Made by a program: the position numbers and the translations under genes. A DNA stretch of 64,000 bases, from the NCBI GenBank assembly GCA_029207755.1, contig JARCOQ010000005.1:57969449-58033448 (forward strand), in the 5' to 3' direction. The DNA comes from Chamaea fasciata (taxonomy: Eukaryota; Chordata; Aves; Passeriformes; Sylviidae). Shown piece after piece: positions 1-13,405 of this stretch (its first letter is position 1; every line of letters begins with the position of its first letter). The notes beneath the pieces were generated by a model that saw nothing but the letters and a program-made list of their open reading frames with translations, was not told where the DNA came from and searched no databases.

Positions 1-228
1 CACATTCATTTATTTTTCTTACAGTATATATATTTAATTGAGTTTCTGCAAGAATAAGAGTGTTTGTAAAATGTAATTTGTGTTACAGACCTAACTTTTT
101 TCAATTACAACTGCAGTATGAATTTGCCCATGCCTTAAACAGGTGGATCAGAAATTAAATTACAGGTTGTTCATATCTAGAAATTAGACAATATTATTTA
201 AATTACATGTTGGAGTTTGACCTGGACA
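1..228. other. 5' flank, nothing recognised
   Basis: AT-rich unique-looking sequence. No exon, RNA gene or repeat family recognised. Confidence 0.5.
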
Positions 229-415
229 GTCTCACAGCATAGCTGAGGTAGGAAGGGATCTTGGGAGACCATCTAGTCCAAGCCCTTGCTCATATCAAGG
301 ACAGCCAGAGTAGGCTGCTCATGGCTGTGTCAGGCAAGGTTTTGTGTATCTCCAAGGATGGACGCCCCACAAGACCTCCGGACAAACTGTTCCAGTGGAT
401 GATCACCTTTTTCCC
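229..415 (-). mobile_element. CR1 LINE 3' fragment, decayed, minus orientation
   Basis: Reads as the reverse complement of the CR1 3' region familiar from bird genomes: GCTGAGGTAGGAAGGGATC, then ACCATCTAGTCCAAGCCC, then TATCTCCAAGGATGGACGCC and CAAACTGTTCCAGTG. CR1 is the dominant avian non-LTR retrotransposon. The copy is truncated and diverged, with no open reading frame. Confidence 0.85.
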
Positions 416-2225
416 ATAAATTAGCCCATTTCTTATTCATGGAGCAGATGATTATTTGTGCTCAAACGGTAGATCACTCTTGGAAAATACAATCCGTAGT
501 GAAATGACAGACAAGAGTAGCTCGCAAACATGATGAAAGACCATATTCTGAATGGCCTGGCACAAATCAAAGGCAGGATTGATAAAATGGAAGGGAGATG
601 TCTGTCCAGACTGTACTCATTTACTTACAAATGAATGCTAAGCCAATTTGGAAGTTGCAATTTTGATCCCTAAGAAGCTCTGCTTTTCTTATGTAGGTGA
701 GGATAAATGCATTTTAGAAAATACATCAACCCTAGTATCAGCTAATACTTTGAGGCAATGTGAAGCTGAATTTATCTGATCATTGAAATTTTGTGGTTTT
801 CAATTTTCCCGTTACTCATGGCAGGGATGAGAAGTTTGGTTCCAAAGAAAAATGTGTAAAGAAAACTGCAATGGTTTTGTTGCATTTTCTGTGTCTATTG
901 AGGCTGAAAGCAAAGGTCACTTAAAATGATTTGTGAAAATCGTTGTTCAATTAAAAATTGGCATCTTGGCCTCATCTTATCTCACACAAACAGCCCAATA
1001 CAACAGAGTGATAAATTCCAGTCCCTGAGAGCCATACAGCACTGGGATTTTAACAGGGGCTATAAATTCCTTAAACTGTTGGCCCTAGACAGCTTTGATT
1101 TCCCCCTTCTTTTGCCTCATCAAAGTCACCACAGCCTGGAGGACACTGAAATATCTCCAACTCTTGACTCAGCATCTATAGCAGCAAAAGATGGAAGTTC
1201 TTTCCTCAGTCTTGTCCATCCCTTTGCTTTACCTTAGACAAAAGATGGAACATCTGGGACGTCCTTTATGGAAAGTCTGTGGTAGTAGAGCTGTGACTGA
1301 CTTTTGAGTCTCCACAATATCTATATCGCCTTTTTGCTAACCCCTGGACAGCAAATTACAGTACTTAACTGCTCTTAAACCTTCCATGTGAAAAAAAAAA
1401 TATTAAAAAGGGTTGCACAGAGGAATCTTGTCAACCATCTACCCCTTCTTCCAGAGAACCTTTTATGTCATGTTCATTCTATAGACCAGTATTCCAGTAT
1501 TTTCAAAAAAAGCTGTTTTCCTTTGCTCAGGAGTACAAAGGGGTTTTTGTTTTAGTTTTTTACTATAGCTTTGTTGACAACCACAGCATTACATGTGTCG
1601 ACCAAACTCTGTGACAGCTAATTGAGATTTTTTTTATTATTATTAGCATGTTTTTGGATTGTATGCTTTGGTTCTTTTTCCCTTGAAATTTATGAAGTTA
1701 ATTAAATAACTCTGACCACAATTAAAAATCTTAACTTGGCAACCTATTAATTGATATTAGCTTGTACATCCCACATAATGTTTGTAAAATGCCTATTTAT
1801 TTGTCAGCTGCAGAGAAGCTGGTGTACTTCATCAGATGATAGTTTAATAAACTTAGAGCATGAGAAAAATTGCTGTTTAAATTAGCCATGTTTTGGTTTG
1901 ATTTTTTAATAGAGCACAATTTATCTTCCTCAACAAAAATTTTCCTGTGTAGTTGGAAACACAAATCAATTTAAAAAATAATAGAAAGATGGCTTCATAA
2001 AGACTTAATTTAACCTCGGATATAAGATTTAGAGTTAATTACACATGTACACACAAAAAGTAAATGGTAGGAAAAGCCTGTTCTTATAAGACACCTGGTT
2101 TTCCATCTTCTGAAGTCTCTTTGTGCTCATCACTTAGGTATGTGATTCAGCTCTGGGACAAAAAAATATTCCCTGCTTTACAAGCATAAAAGCTTTGGCA
2201 GAGTACACACCGCTGCTCATATTCA
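416..2225. other. Non-coding flank, AT-rich
   Basis: No exon with family similarity. The 103-codon open frame at 926-1237 has no recognisable domain and is taken as chance. The 1620-1960 part is very AT-rich with several TTAATTAA- and AATTAA-like motifs. Confidence 0.5.
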
Positions 2226-2698
<473 letters not shown>

Positions 2699-4734
2699 AT
2701 ATGGCTGCAGCAGTCCCTAATTTTATAATTCATCTCCACAAAGATCTTTTCTATGCCTTTACCAGCAAAATTAATCGGAAAGAGAGAAAATGCATTTCTC
2801 TTGCTGCCTTTAAAAGACCACAGGATTCAAGTATCTTTCGAAACTATAGAGCATCCTATTGGAAGAACAAGAAAACAATCATTTGTTTGATATCAAAAGA
2901 AAGACCTAAATTACCAATGTTTTAAACACTATGGATCTTCTGAAATTAAAAAACCTTCAAGTTTTTCTGATGTAAATCAGAACATGAAGGCATAGCTGAC
3001 AAAGGCAAAATGGCTGGAGGTGAGAAGTCTTACTTCAGCTAATATCACTATCCAACCAAAGCAGAACGATGTAGGACAGACAAATGAAAGAGTTGTACTA
3101 AGAATACTGCTAGCGGGTATTGAGAAGGAAAGAATGTAATAAAATGACCTGCTTTTAGCACTGCTGTTAGTAAATATTACATACAATGTTGAAATTTTTA
3201 TGCACACACTACAGAAATGGCTTCTTTAGGATTTCACATATGTGAGAATACAGAATTGTGTCTCCGTTTTATATTTCATTCCCAAAACAATGCTGTGAGA
3301 TCACAAAGAACTACTACAGGTCAGTTCTTACCCATAGGAATTATTTTGTGTTTTATACTTTCTAGTTGATGGCCAAGACAGATACAGAGAAAAGCCCCTT
3401 GGGCAGTCTGTTACCTCCAGATGACATGGAAAATGAACACAGAATGTTCATACCCAGCATTTTTTGGCAAAGTCATTTAATTCTTCAGCTCAAATTTCTT
3501 CATACTGTAGTTCCTTCTCCTTCTTTCTAGTTTTATTTGGGGAATAAAAATATGCTTGCAAGATTAATATCATAGCATTAAAATCTTATTTCCAAAAGCT
3601 GGAGTTTATTGCTAAAATTGGCCAATCCTTTATTTGAGTCATTTTGAAAATTCAGTTTAAAGCAGTCAGGTTCATATAAAGTTCCTTCAGTGTATTTACT
3701 GATCCGAACCTAAAGTTCTTATCATATCAAAAGGTATTTAAACAACAGATGACTCACTTTCCATTTGTTTACTCTGAGTCTTTCCACTGCAAATTTTCCT
3801 GTAAGTTATTATCGCCAGATTTGTGCTGTCCAGGCTAGAACTGCACATATTCCATGTGTGTCTTAATTCTCACATTTCCTTAATGGAAAAGCCTTGAATC
3901 CATAGCCTTGGTGTTCTCTTCTTGAAGTTCTCTTAAAGTAAGTTGCAAGATTTAATTTATATTGTGTGACAGTGGTTTGAGAACTTTTATGCCAGGTACT
4001 CATTTCCAGGGAAAGAACTTCTCAGTGATGGTAACTGTCATATGTGATTGGATATAGAGATTTCAGGTCCTGACTCCCCTGAAAGATCCCCTGTAGAGAC
4101 AGAAAAGTCTCTACAGAGAGAGAAGCAAAATCCACTCAGTGTGATTATTCTTTTGTTCCTTCTTTCTCTTCAGCAGATGGCATGTGCATGGCTAATAAAC
4201 ATCAATACACATGCCTAACCAGCCATTCCTCACAGCTCTGCTGCTCCATGTGGTGCTTCTCATCCTTGCTGGTCTTCCTCCAACAAAACAAAGCCACTGA
4301 AATCACTGCATGGCCTCATGGTTTGATAGAGACCTTCAAAGATGGAAGAATCTCATGCAAGCTGTGCAATATTCTTTTGAACTGTACTCTTTACACAAAG
4401 AAGAAAACATCCAATAGCCCGTAAGAACTTGCTTTCCTGCATTGCTTTGCTGGAAAGTTCAGAGGAATGTCATCCTGTTGTTGGCTTTCTACAGACTGGA
4501 GAGGGGTAAGTCTGACAAAAGATAGCTGGGCAACAACTCCCAGGGAAGAAATCTCATTCTCCATAAACACCCAAGAGAGTGGGGAGAATCACCCAGGCAC
4601 TGTGCAGCAGCACAGGAAGAGCAAAGAGGAGCAGAGCATCCTGGGGGACAATCAGACTATCCCAGATTTGAAATGTTGTGTGATGGTTTATCCTGTTTCT
4701 TCTTAAATGTGCTTGACAATAATGCTGTGGTCCT
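2699..4734. other. Non-coding flank, nothing recognised
   Basis: Unique-looking AT-rich sequence; no exon or RNA gene supported. The last few hundred bases (from about 4440) may belong to the same CR1 copy as the 3' tail that follows, but similarity there is not clear to me. Confidence 0.4.
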
Positions 4735-4850
4735 TCTGGTTTCCAAGACAGGACTCTGAGCAACCAGATCAAGGTGAAGATGTCCCAGTTTACTACAGGG
4801 TGGTCTTTGAAGGTCATTTCCAACACAAATTATTCTATGATTATTTTTCA
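4735..4850 (+). mobile_element. CR1 LINE 3' tail, plus orientation
   Basis: Reads CTGAGCAACCAGATCAAGGTG, then GGTGGTCTTTGAAGGTCATTTCCAACAC and ends ATTATTCTATGATTATT. This matches the CR1 3' end with its ATTCTATGATT-type terminal octamer repeats. Diverged copy. Confidence 0.85.
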
Positions 4851-7800
4851 GGATTCATTCAATTATCTGAAATGAGTTCTTCCACATTTCCCATCAATAT
4901 CCCACAAAAAGCAGTACCTTCCAATCTTTAAAGATATCACTGACTTGGCTTAATTTAGGTTGCCTCTGGCACAGAACAGCTTATTTCTGTGAATTGAAGC
5001 ATTTCTGACAGATGAATGCTCAAAGTGATCCTTTCATTTTTCTCTGTGGGAGATTTTTGAACTGTTAATGTTTATCACATGTCTCGGATGCATCTCATGG
5101 AGGCTAAATTTAAAGCAAAAAGCTCTCCTGATGGTCATAGTTAAGGTTTACACCTTTCAATACGTCATTTTGTTTGACATGCAAGAAATGTCTTTATTTC
5201 AGCCATGACTTATCTCTGCTATTTCAATGTAAAATTAAAAAAATAAATAAATAAATAAACAAAAACAACAACAACTAAAAAATAAGATTACATGGTTGCT
5301 CAAAATAAGTCTTTCCACCTTCAGAGGCCTCCAGGTTGTACTACCCAACCATTATTTTATAGCCATCATATTTTTTCCTTGTTTCTCCTGAAGCGTTGTG
5401 CTTGCGTAAATATCCCTTTCTAGAGCTCTAAGGTCCTGGATGGATTATAATATCCTTGAGTGCAATTGTCATTTTTTATTTCCATGTCATTTCAAAAGGA
5501 TACTACATTCCATCTATTCTTCAGGCCTCAACCCATAGCGTATCAACAGGTAAACTTGCAATTCCCTGTGGACATCCTGTCAGTTTAATTCCAGCAGGAA
5601 AGAGTATCCCACAATATGACCTTCACTTTCCACAGAATTTAATATGATGTGTATGAAACATGCAGACCCATTAGTACTTTTGGTTTATAATGTGATAAAT
5701 TCAACCCACCCTTCCTTCTCTCTTACATAGAATAACTTTTTTAAAACTTTTACTGGCCTGTGTGACCAAACAGTAATTGTCATTTTTCTTTATTACTTGT
5801 CTCAGTAAAATGTTTAGAAGTACAAATTGGAAAATAAATTATCCAAAATTTTAATGAGACATTTTATGATATCCCAACATATTCTGCTCTCGGAAACTTA
5901 TTTTACATTTTCAGATTTATGTTTATTACAACAATTCAGTATATTTATAGTGTCATTACTATGCTTATTGTAACATGCAATTTGCCTATGTTTCAAATCT
6001 TTTATTATTTTCCATTAAAAAGACACTAACAATACAGAGACACAATTCAAAGTTCATTAAAGTATAGAGCAGATTGATTCTACCCCAAGTTCAAATACTT
6101 TCTTGCTATTATTACTCAATTCATGAAGGCTCTATTTTCAATGTGAATAAATCTAACACCATTTCCCATCTCTTTTTATTATTCTTTCTTCATCATTTCC
6201 TACTTCTTTCCACTTGATGAAAACAGAAAATTTCACTCTTTCCCCATCTCTGTGCTGGAAGCAGATTTCACCTTGCTCAAGGTAAGCCATTTGCTCCTGC
6301 CTGGCAAATACTTCCTGCAAAGTCTTTAATTTGCACATAAAGACATCAAAGAGTTTGGTGAGTCTCACAGAACTTAATTGCAATGTTTTCATTGTGACTT
6401 TGAAGTCAAGTATTATATAAGCACATTTTCTTATAACTCCACCAAAATTGTTATTAGCCATATTCCAAGTAACCTTTTACTAAGTTTGAAAAAGGAAAAT
6501 AAACAGCACTTTGAGCAATTGCAACTTTAATTGGAGGACTAAATCTCAGTGCTTTTTAATTTATTTCTCAGTAGGCTACAAGATTATATATTTCTGAAAA
6601 GGAATAACACTGTGTAGGAAAAGTGGCTGACAAGTGCAGTCACACTTTTCTTCTGTGTACAGTAACCAAGAAACAACATCAGTAATTAAAAACCAGCTTT
6701 TGGAAAAGAACACAGAGAAGACCGACTATTTGACAAATGTAGTTAAGTTTAAGAAAAATAACCTGTGTTTGATATTGTGTTTGCTTTTATTTCACACTGA
6801 AGTCCACAAAAATATATAGTTATCCTTTATAAAATGGATTACAAAAATAAAATTTGTCTTTTTGAATACTTCTCCTTCTGGAACAGACAGAAACAGGGAG
6901 AGAAGGGTCTTAACTTCATGAACAGCATTATTACCATTTGATGATTAATACGAGAGACAAGGCTCAAAGAACCATAAAATTCGTAATTAGAACTAATAAA
7001 TTGCCAGCAGAAGGGTCAAAGTCCTGGGCTGGATCTCAGGATTCAAGACCTGTATGACTTCAGACAAAGTGAAGTAGGAGATCTCCTGGGGTTTTCTGTT
7101 TTCTCCATATTCCAACTGGCAAGCTCAGATTTGTCATGCAGCTTCTTGCTGCCCTGTCTGTTAGCTTGACATGCTGTGATTATTTTTTAAAAGATAGATT
7201 TGGAGTGTTTCTGAAGTGGACACAGGCTGTGCCATGGACAAATCCCAGCTCATACAAGGATGCAAGGCACAGTAGCCCCACCTTATCACTCTCCCTTGTC
7301 ACACCTTGGCTACACAAAGCCAAATATCATATAGTGCAGCCATGATATTTTATGGCCAAATTCCCATGATTATGATCAGGACACAAGGCAGAAGCCCAAG
7401 GCATTTTTGTCCCCCACTTCTACTGCAGACAGCAATCCATGAAAAGATACAATGAGCTCTGAACTGATTCAGCTTGGGGAATATGTTGATGAAAAGGGGT
7501 CAAATTTCTACTCTGGCTTGGATGAAACATGCATTCCTTGGTCCCATATACAACCACTGAATGCACAGATCTGTGCTCTTCATGTTACAAGTTATGCGTT
7601 CTTTGGGTTTTTGTCCATGTGGAATTGCAACTGATTAAAACCTCGACATCCCTAGAAAACAATTTGCAGTCCTATTTCATAGCTATGAGTAGACAAGAAA
7701 TCCAGAATTTCTTCCTCTCCAGTGAGCTCCCCTGGATATAAGAATGAGAGCATTAGTCTGTGCTTGTCTGTGCATTCCTCTGTGTGCTCACACACAAAAA

Positions 7801-10800
7801 ATGAAGAGCCACATCACCCATTACTAATAGACTGCCAAACCTCAGAGCAGAGCACAGTTCAGTGGTGAATAGGAGTTCAAAAAGCTCAGAGCTGCTTTCA
7901 CAATGGGGTAGGAAAGGAAGCTGATGAAAAAAAACAATCCTAGAAAGCTGATACAACACAAAAAGATCTATATTAACAGTGTTCAATTTTCCTGATTTGA
8001 ACTATTGCCAAGATGTTATTTCAGAGCTGTGGAATACAGCATAGAAGACAGAATCTTTTTTCAACCATGTCCCTATGATGGAGAAAAGAGGAACTAAATT
8101 ACTCAGTCCAGGAGGGAATAAACAAACTGATGGATTCCAGTAGTGAGAGGAAAGCTAATGGAAAGCAGCTCATGCATGTTTTCCAACTGACTGCAATTCC
8201 TACAGACACAAATGTTCATCTTTTTTTTCCATCTAAAATGCATAAAATTGGAAGCATGCATTTTACATGTATGCTTGCCTATATATTTTGGATGAAACAA
8301 CTCAATTTCCTTTCTATACTGTGGGTTTTTTTTATATATTTTGCATCTTGCAAGAGAGCAAGGTCTGTCTCTGCAGAGTGCCACTGCACTCTGAGTAATA
8401 CTGAATTCTTTAGACAGAGGGGGAATGGGGAAAAAGGCATAAAGCAGTAACAGGAGAGATCCCAAAGAGAAGTGAGGGGCAGCCTGCAAGAGAGAACAGA
8501 CCTGCTCAACTTGAGTCACCCGCCAGCTACTGACAGAAGATTTGGTGCTGCCCCTTCACCTGCCAATCTCACAGAAAGCCAACCCAATAAACCAGAAATT
8601 TCTAGTTTTGCAGCAGCTGCAACAAGGCAAACCTGAAATCTTACTCTGTGGCCAAGCTGCTGCTACATCCACCACAAAGGAAAGAATGAAAGCACTTAAC
8701 TGAAATTGCAAAGAAAGAAATGGAGTCTGTCATTTTGGCAGCAAACTATGTGAAAGTGAAATTTTGGCACTGCACAGTACCCTGAGATAGGCACTTCCTT
8801 AGCAAAGCAGAAGAGGCTGTAGGGGTTTCTGCAGTGTCCTCTTGATGGGCAAGGGGAGACAAACAGACCTGCAAGGATCAGAGTGGTCAGGAAAGAGATT
8901 TATCATGGTTCATCTATTTTAACTGTAAAAATGCTTAAAGAACTGTGATGCCCTGACTGATTAATTAATATTCTAAATGAAAGAGTGATTTAACAACTGA
9001 AAGCCTTTGGTATTCTTTCCATGTTTAAAAAACCCAGAGTTTCAGGAAGAAATTCCAATGTTTTTCTGCACATGATTTCAGGTCTAGTGAGGGAAAATTT
9101 CAGCAGGGCTTCCAGAGAGGCTGGAAAGGAGCCTGTCAGTAACAGAAGATGTCCACAGTGATTTTCCAGTTAAATTACTGGCCACTGCACATTGTGCAGT
9201 CCCTTCTTCCAAATAAGACCTAGACAAAAAAAACCAGAAATGTCCTTGTCTGCTTAGACTGTTTTTGGGTCCAATATTCCAGTTTAAATGGCCTGTTGAG
9301 ATAAGGGCTTTATGCAGCTGCAGGAAATAAATTAGCATCAACAGCATGTCTAGGGATCAATTAATTTTCATCAATGTCAAAAAGAAGTTCAACTTGAATA
9401 AGATAAGCCAGACTGGATTCAGGTTGTTGAGAGACTGACAGATTCATTAAAAAAAAATCTCAAGTGTGCTGCCAAAAGCAAATGAAACAGATTCAATGGA
9501 GGCCAAGACAATATTCATCCATGCTGTATCTGCATTACTGACAGTGGCTTCACATCAGGGATGTATTTGGAAGCATTACTTCAGATTTTCAGGAAGCACT
9601 TTATCCCCTTCTCCCATTTGGAATTATTGCCTGGAGTGGCCAAAGAGGAGTCAAATACAGTGTCTGCTGGCACAGAGAAGGAAATTCCTAGTTACAGTCT
9701 TCATGAATCTCAAACTGAAACAGGATACTACAGAGAGAACAATGGTCTGCACATATTTCTATCACTTATTTAAAGGACTCCACAAGCTGGCAAAAAACCC
9801 CAGCAGCATCCAAATCTCCTGTTAACATTAAAATGATAGTTGACTTCAGGAGACGTAGCACACAGCAAGGAACAATTGACTGGCACAAAGAACTTCCACT
9901 GTCCAGATTTAACATCTGGATCAACAGGTGGCAGGTGCTGTGATATGGATAAGCATACATGAATTTATTATGCAACAAGAAAGCAAAGGGTAGGCACGAG
10001 AGTGTTTGTATACATTGATCAAGCCACAGGTAGAGAATGTAAGAACCCTCCCAAGGTTTCATCTCATTTTGCAGATGGCTGGAGGGCCTGAGGTGCCAAA
10101 CTGTCTGTTTGGGTGATGCTGTCAAGTTGGATTCAGGAATACACGGGAAACATTTTGCAGTCTTTGGAACAAAGCAAGCAATTTAAATTTGGATTTCATC
10201 CATTGCTTACTCTCTCTACAGGTTAGAAATGTGCTTCTAACAAATATCTTGGTTTACTCCTTTAGAGCTTCAAAACTGTTTTTACACACTTGACCTTCAT
10301 CATTAAGGCTGATGTGTATTCTAAAGCCCCATGGACACCTTGCAAGATCACCAAAACTGCAGCTTGATGTCCAACCACAAATCTCAAATCTCATACAGAT
10401 GTGTCAGGCAAAATATCTAAAAGCAACTCTCAAAGCAAAGTCTACACATTAGCACTAATCCAGGCCAAGATCAGGACAGTTAACCACAGTGACAAACCAG
10501 GGAAAAATCCCTTTCAGAGAGTCTGCCAGCGCTGGAAACACCATAATAATAATAGTAGAATGTAACTACTCCTATGTAGATTTAAATGTCACTGTGTATT
10601 TTTAGACACTCTACAGGAGTGTTTAATGAATAAGCTAGTCAGGCAACTCAAGGCGGGGGTGTCTGGTTTTAACTCTCTCCCCAGTGGCATTTTTGGCTCG
10701 TGTCAGGATGTCACTATTAAGGACTACATTTGTAATAACTACTAAAATGTGTTTATATTCAACATTCTTCAAGGAATGTGAAGGTAAAAAAAAAAAAAAA

Positions 10801-10934
10801 TTCTCTGCACAAGTGTTTGACTTCAAAATGTCAATTTAGAAGCAGCCAAAAATGTTAACTGAACATAAAGGAATTATTAGGTGCAGGATAGTCAAGAAAA
10901 GAAACGAAATAATGACTATATCACTGTTTAAGTC
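4851..10934. other. Non-coding flank, no gene recognised
   Basis: About 6 kb of AT-rich sequence. It includes a short (AAAT)n/(AAC)n stretch at 5231-5284. Open frames such as 6153-6461 (minus, 102 codons), 8103-8519 (minus, 138 codons) and 9466-9825 (plus, 119 codons) lack any family signature I can recognise. No splice-flanked exon with conserved protein character was found. Confidence 0.45.
5231..5284 (+). repeat. (AAAT)n / A-rich simple repeat
   Basis: Four to five AAAT units followed by AAAAC and AAC units. Short and impure. Confidence 0.85.
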
Positions 10935-11310
10935 CACGGTGTCTCAGCACCTTAAATACTGTGTGCAGTTCTGGCATCCCATCTTAAAAATTGTAGAGCT
11001 GAGCAAGAAAAATAAAGGCTGATAAAGGTGACCCACAGCCTGAAACAATTTGCATAGAAAGGGAGATGAAAAGGTTAGGACTTTTCAGCCTGGAAAACCA
11101 ATTTCAGAAGAACATAATAGTGAGCTGCATAATCAGTAGCTTAGACAGGATGAATAAGAAACTCTTATTCCTTTCTCTTTTTTTTCATAATACCAAAAAA
11201 TAGATTACATCAAAAGAAAAATATCATCCAGCAATTTGGAACAACACAAAAGAGAATGTATCTTCTCATACCCTGTAATTAAGCTGTATAACCTATTACA
11301 GAACATCATT
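10935..11310 (+). mobile_element. Old CR1 LINE fragment (internal/3' ORF2 end), plus orientation
   Basis: Matches the amniote CR1 end-of-ORF2 region: TTAAATACTGTGTGCAGTTC, then AAAAGGTTAGGACTTTTCAG followed by CCTGGAAAA, then GATGAATAAGAAACTCTTATTC. Highly diverged with stops in all frames, so an ancient insertion; the right end is estimated. Confidence 0.75.
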
Positions 11311-13159
11311 CAAACGAATGGGGGAAAACCATTAAAGAAAATGAAACACAAAGGTACTGCCTCTGGAACGATACTCAGGGAGTACTCTTCTACCTTTGTG
11401 CTGTTTTTATATCAGACATCCACTGCTGGCCACCATGGCAGCATGGCAGGCTACCTTAGATCTTTGATCTGATCTGGGGCAGACATGGTTCTTGTGCACT
11501 CTCTAAACTGTGCTGGAATACCAACTTTTTCATTGTATTATACCCACCATCTTTTTGCTAACAGCAAAACCTAAAAAGAGTTATAAACCTTGAAAAGTTT
11601 AGGAAACCAGGCAGCTTTTTACACTGAAAACCTGTTTGCATTTATTTTGAGCCAGGATTGGATTGGACTGTACTTTTCCTGACTTCACTTACAAAAAAAT
11701 GTGCCCATAAAATATGAATCAACCTGGTTGATCCAAAAGAAACCCGCCCCCAAAAACCTCCCTAAACTGTTGGGAAATTGTTGTGGTCATGGAGCATCTC
11801 TCTTGCTGGCCAGCTGGACCAGCTGGGCTTACACACAGATTGCTTAGAAACTCTTCTGGCAACTGGGGTCTGACTGAGATTTTCCTTCCCCAAGGAAAGA
11901 GGTCAGCCAGCTTTGTGACTGCTTTGTGTACTTAAGAATTCGAAATGAACATGCATGTACACTTCAGCTTCCTTCCAGCTTCATCTCCTGTAAGTTTTAG
12001 CGCATTCTGTCATTTTCTCTATGGTGACTGGGTAGGATGCATTACCTGGCATTATGCAGATGAGTATCTATTATAACAGATCTTTCATGTGTGCATCCTC
12101 GGGCTGTGGATAAACAGAATGATACAGAAATAGTCTCCCATCATGCATTAAATATATTAAAAGCAGATTAGGAAGATATCTGTGTTATTTTAGATACAGT
12201 TAATCCTGTTTTACAGCAGAAAATTAGTAGATATACTCCTCAAGCCCCCTTAGCACTGATTTCTACAACTTCACTGAATATAATAGGAAAAGAAATTAGG
12301 ATATTTTAATGAAAATAGAATTTTCATTTTGCCTGAAGGACAGATGCTGACAGTTCTTATTAAAAAAACAAACAAACAACAAAAAAAATGTAGTTTTATC
12401 TTAAAGTTTTATCATCTTATTGATGGGGGAAATATGACCAACAAAAACTCTTCTACTAATGGTAGGGGGAAAGTGTGGTTTAAAATGTAGCTCTAATATT
12501 TTCCTCAATAACAATATCTCATACATTTCAAAATTAGGAGCCAAAAAATAAGAGATGGTTTTCAGTTTCTGGGATACCACATTTCTTCAGGAAAAACATT
12601 TCATTTCTCCATCCCTGACTTGTATATAAAGATGAGACATCAGTCACTTGGATGGTATTGTTTACTTGTAGCACAAGGTGAAGTCAAAAAACGCTCAGAC
12701 ATGCAGCCCCCAATGAAAGAGGGCCTTGATAAAATTCAGAGCCTCTAGGTGCTACTGCATGCAATAACAGCTCAAATAAACACAAATAAACTCAAGTGTC
12801 CTCACTTTCAGAATATTTATACCTCCACCTACATATACAGCACATTCTTTTATTACAGTGACCAAAATGTTAATGCCTGGGAAAGCATCCACACCTGAGA
12901 CAACAGAATAAGTGTGTTACGCAAAGCAGTGATTGTAGCTTCCTGAAATTAGCCCCACTCCATTCCTTTCATTCCAAACCTTGCAGACAGTCACTCTGAA
13001 TTGCTGCTCTTTATAGCACAGTACCTGATAAGACCATTTGAATATGTCTTCCTAGATCATTCCTGGCTGTCTTCCCAGTGCCCAGATGACTCAAGAACTG
13101 AGAGATGCAGGGCATAACCCTTGTTCCAAAAACTGTTTATGTGCATCTCTGACACTGGA
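11311..13159. other. Non-coding flank, nothing recognised
   Basis: AT-rich sequence with A-rich spots (12360-12390). No exon or RNA gene supported. Confidence 0.45.
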
Positions 13160-13405
13160 AAAGGAGAAAGAAAAAGAAAAGAAAAGAAAAGAAAAGAAAA
13201 GAAAAGAAAAGAAAAGAAAAGAAAAGAAAAGAAAAGAAAAGAAAAGAAAAGAAAAGAAAAGAAAAGAAAAGAAAAGAAAAGAAAAGAAAAGAAAAGAAAA
13301 GAAAAGAAAAGAAAAGAAAAGAAAAGAAAAGAAAAGAAAAGAAAAGAAAAGAAAAGAAAAGAAAAGAAAAGAAAAGAAAAGAAAAGAAAAGAAGAAAAAA
13401 AAAAA
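13160..13405 (+). repeat. (AAAAG)n pentanucleotide microsatellite
   Basis: About 230 bp of nearly perfect GAAAA units, ending in an A-rich tail. Around 44 perfect copies in a row, long enough to be polymorphic. The two low-complexity open frames over it are repeat artefacts. Confidence 0.98.

Noticed and set aside
6153..6461. 102-codon minus-strand frame with fairly ordinary amino-acid composition
   Set aside because: No recognisable domain or exon flanks; may be chance or an old repeat. Worth a BLASTX but not callable.
8103..8519. 138-codon minus-strand frame
   Set aside because: No domain, overlapping open frames on the other strand and no promoter context.
9466..9825. 119-codon plus-strand frame
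   Set aside because: No family signature and no splice or promoter context; likely chance.
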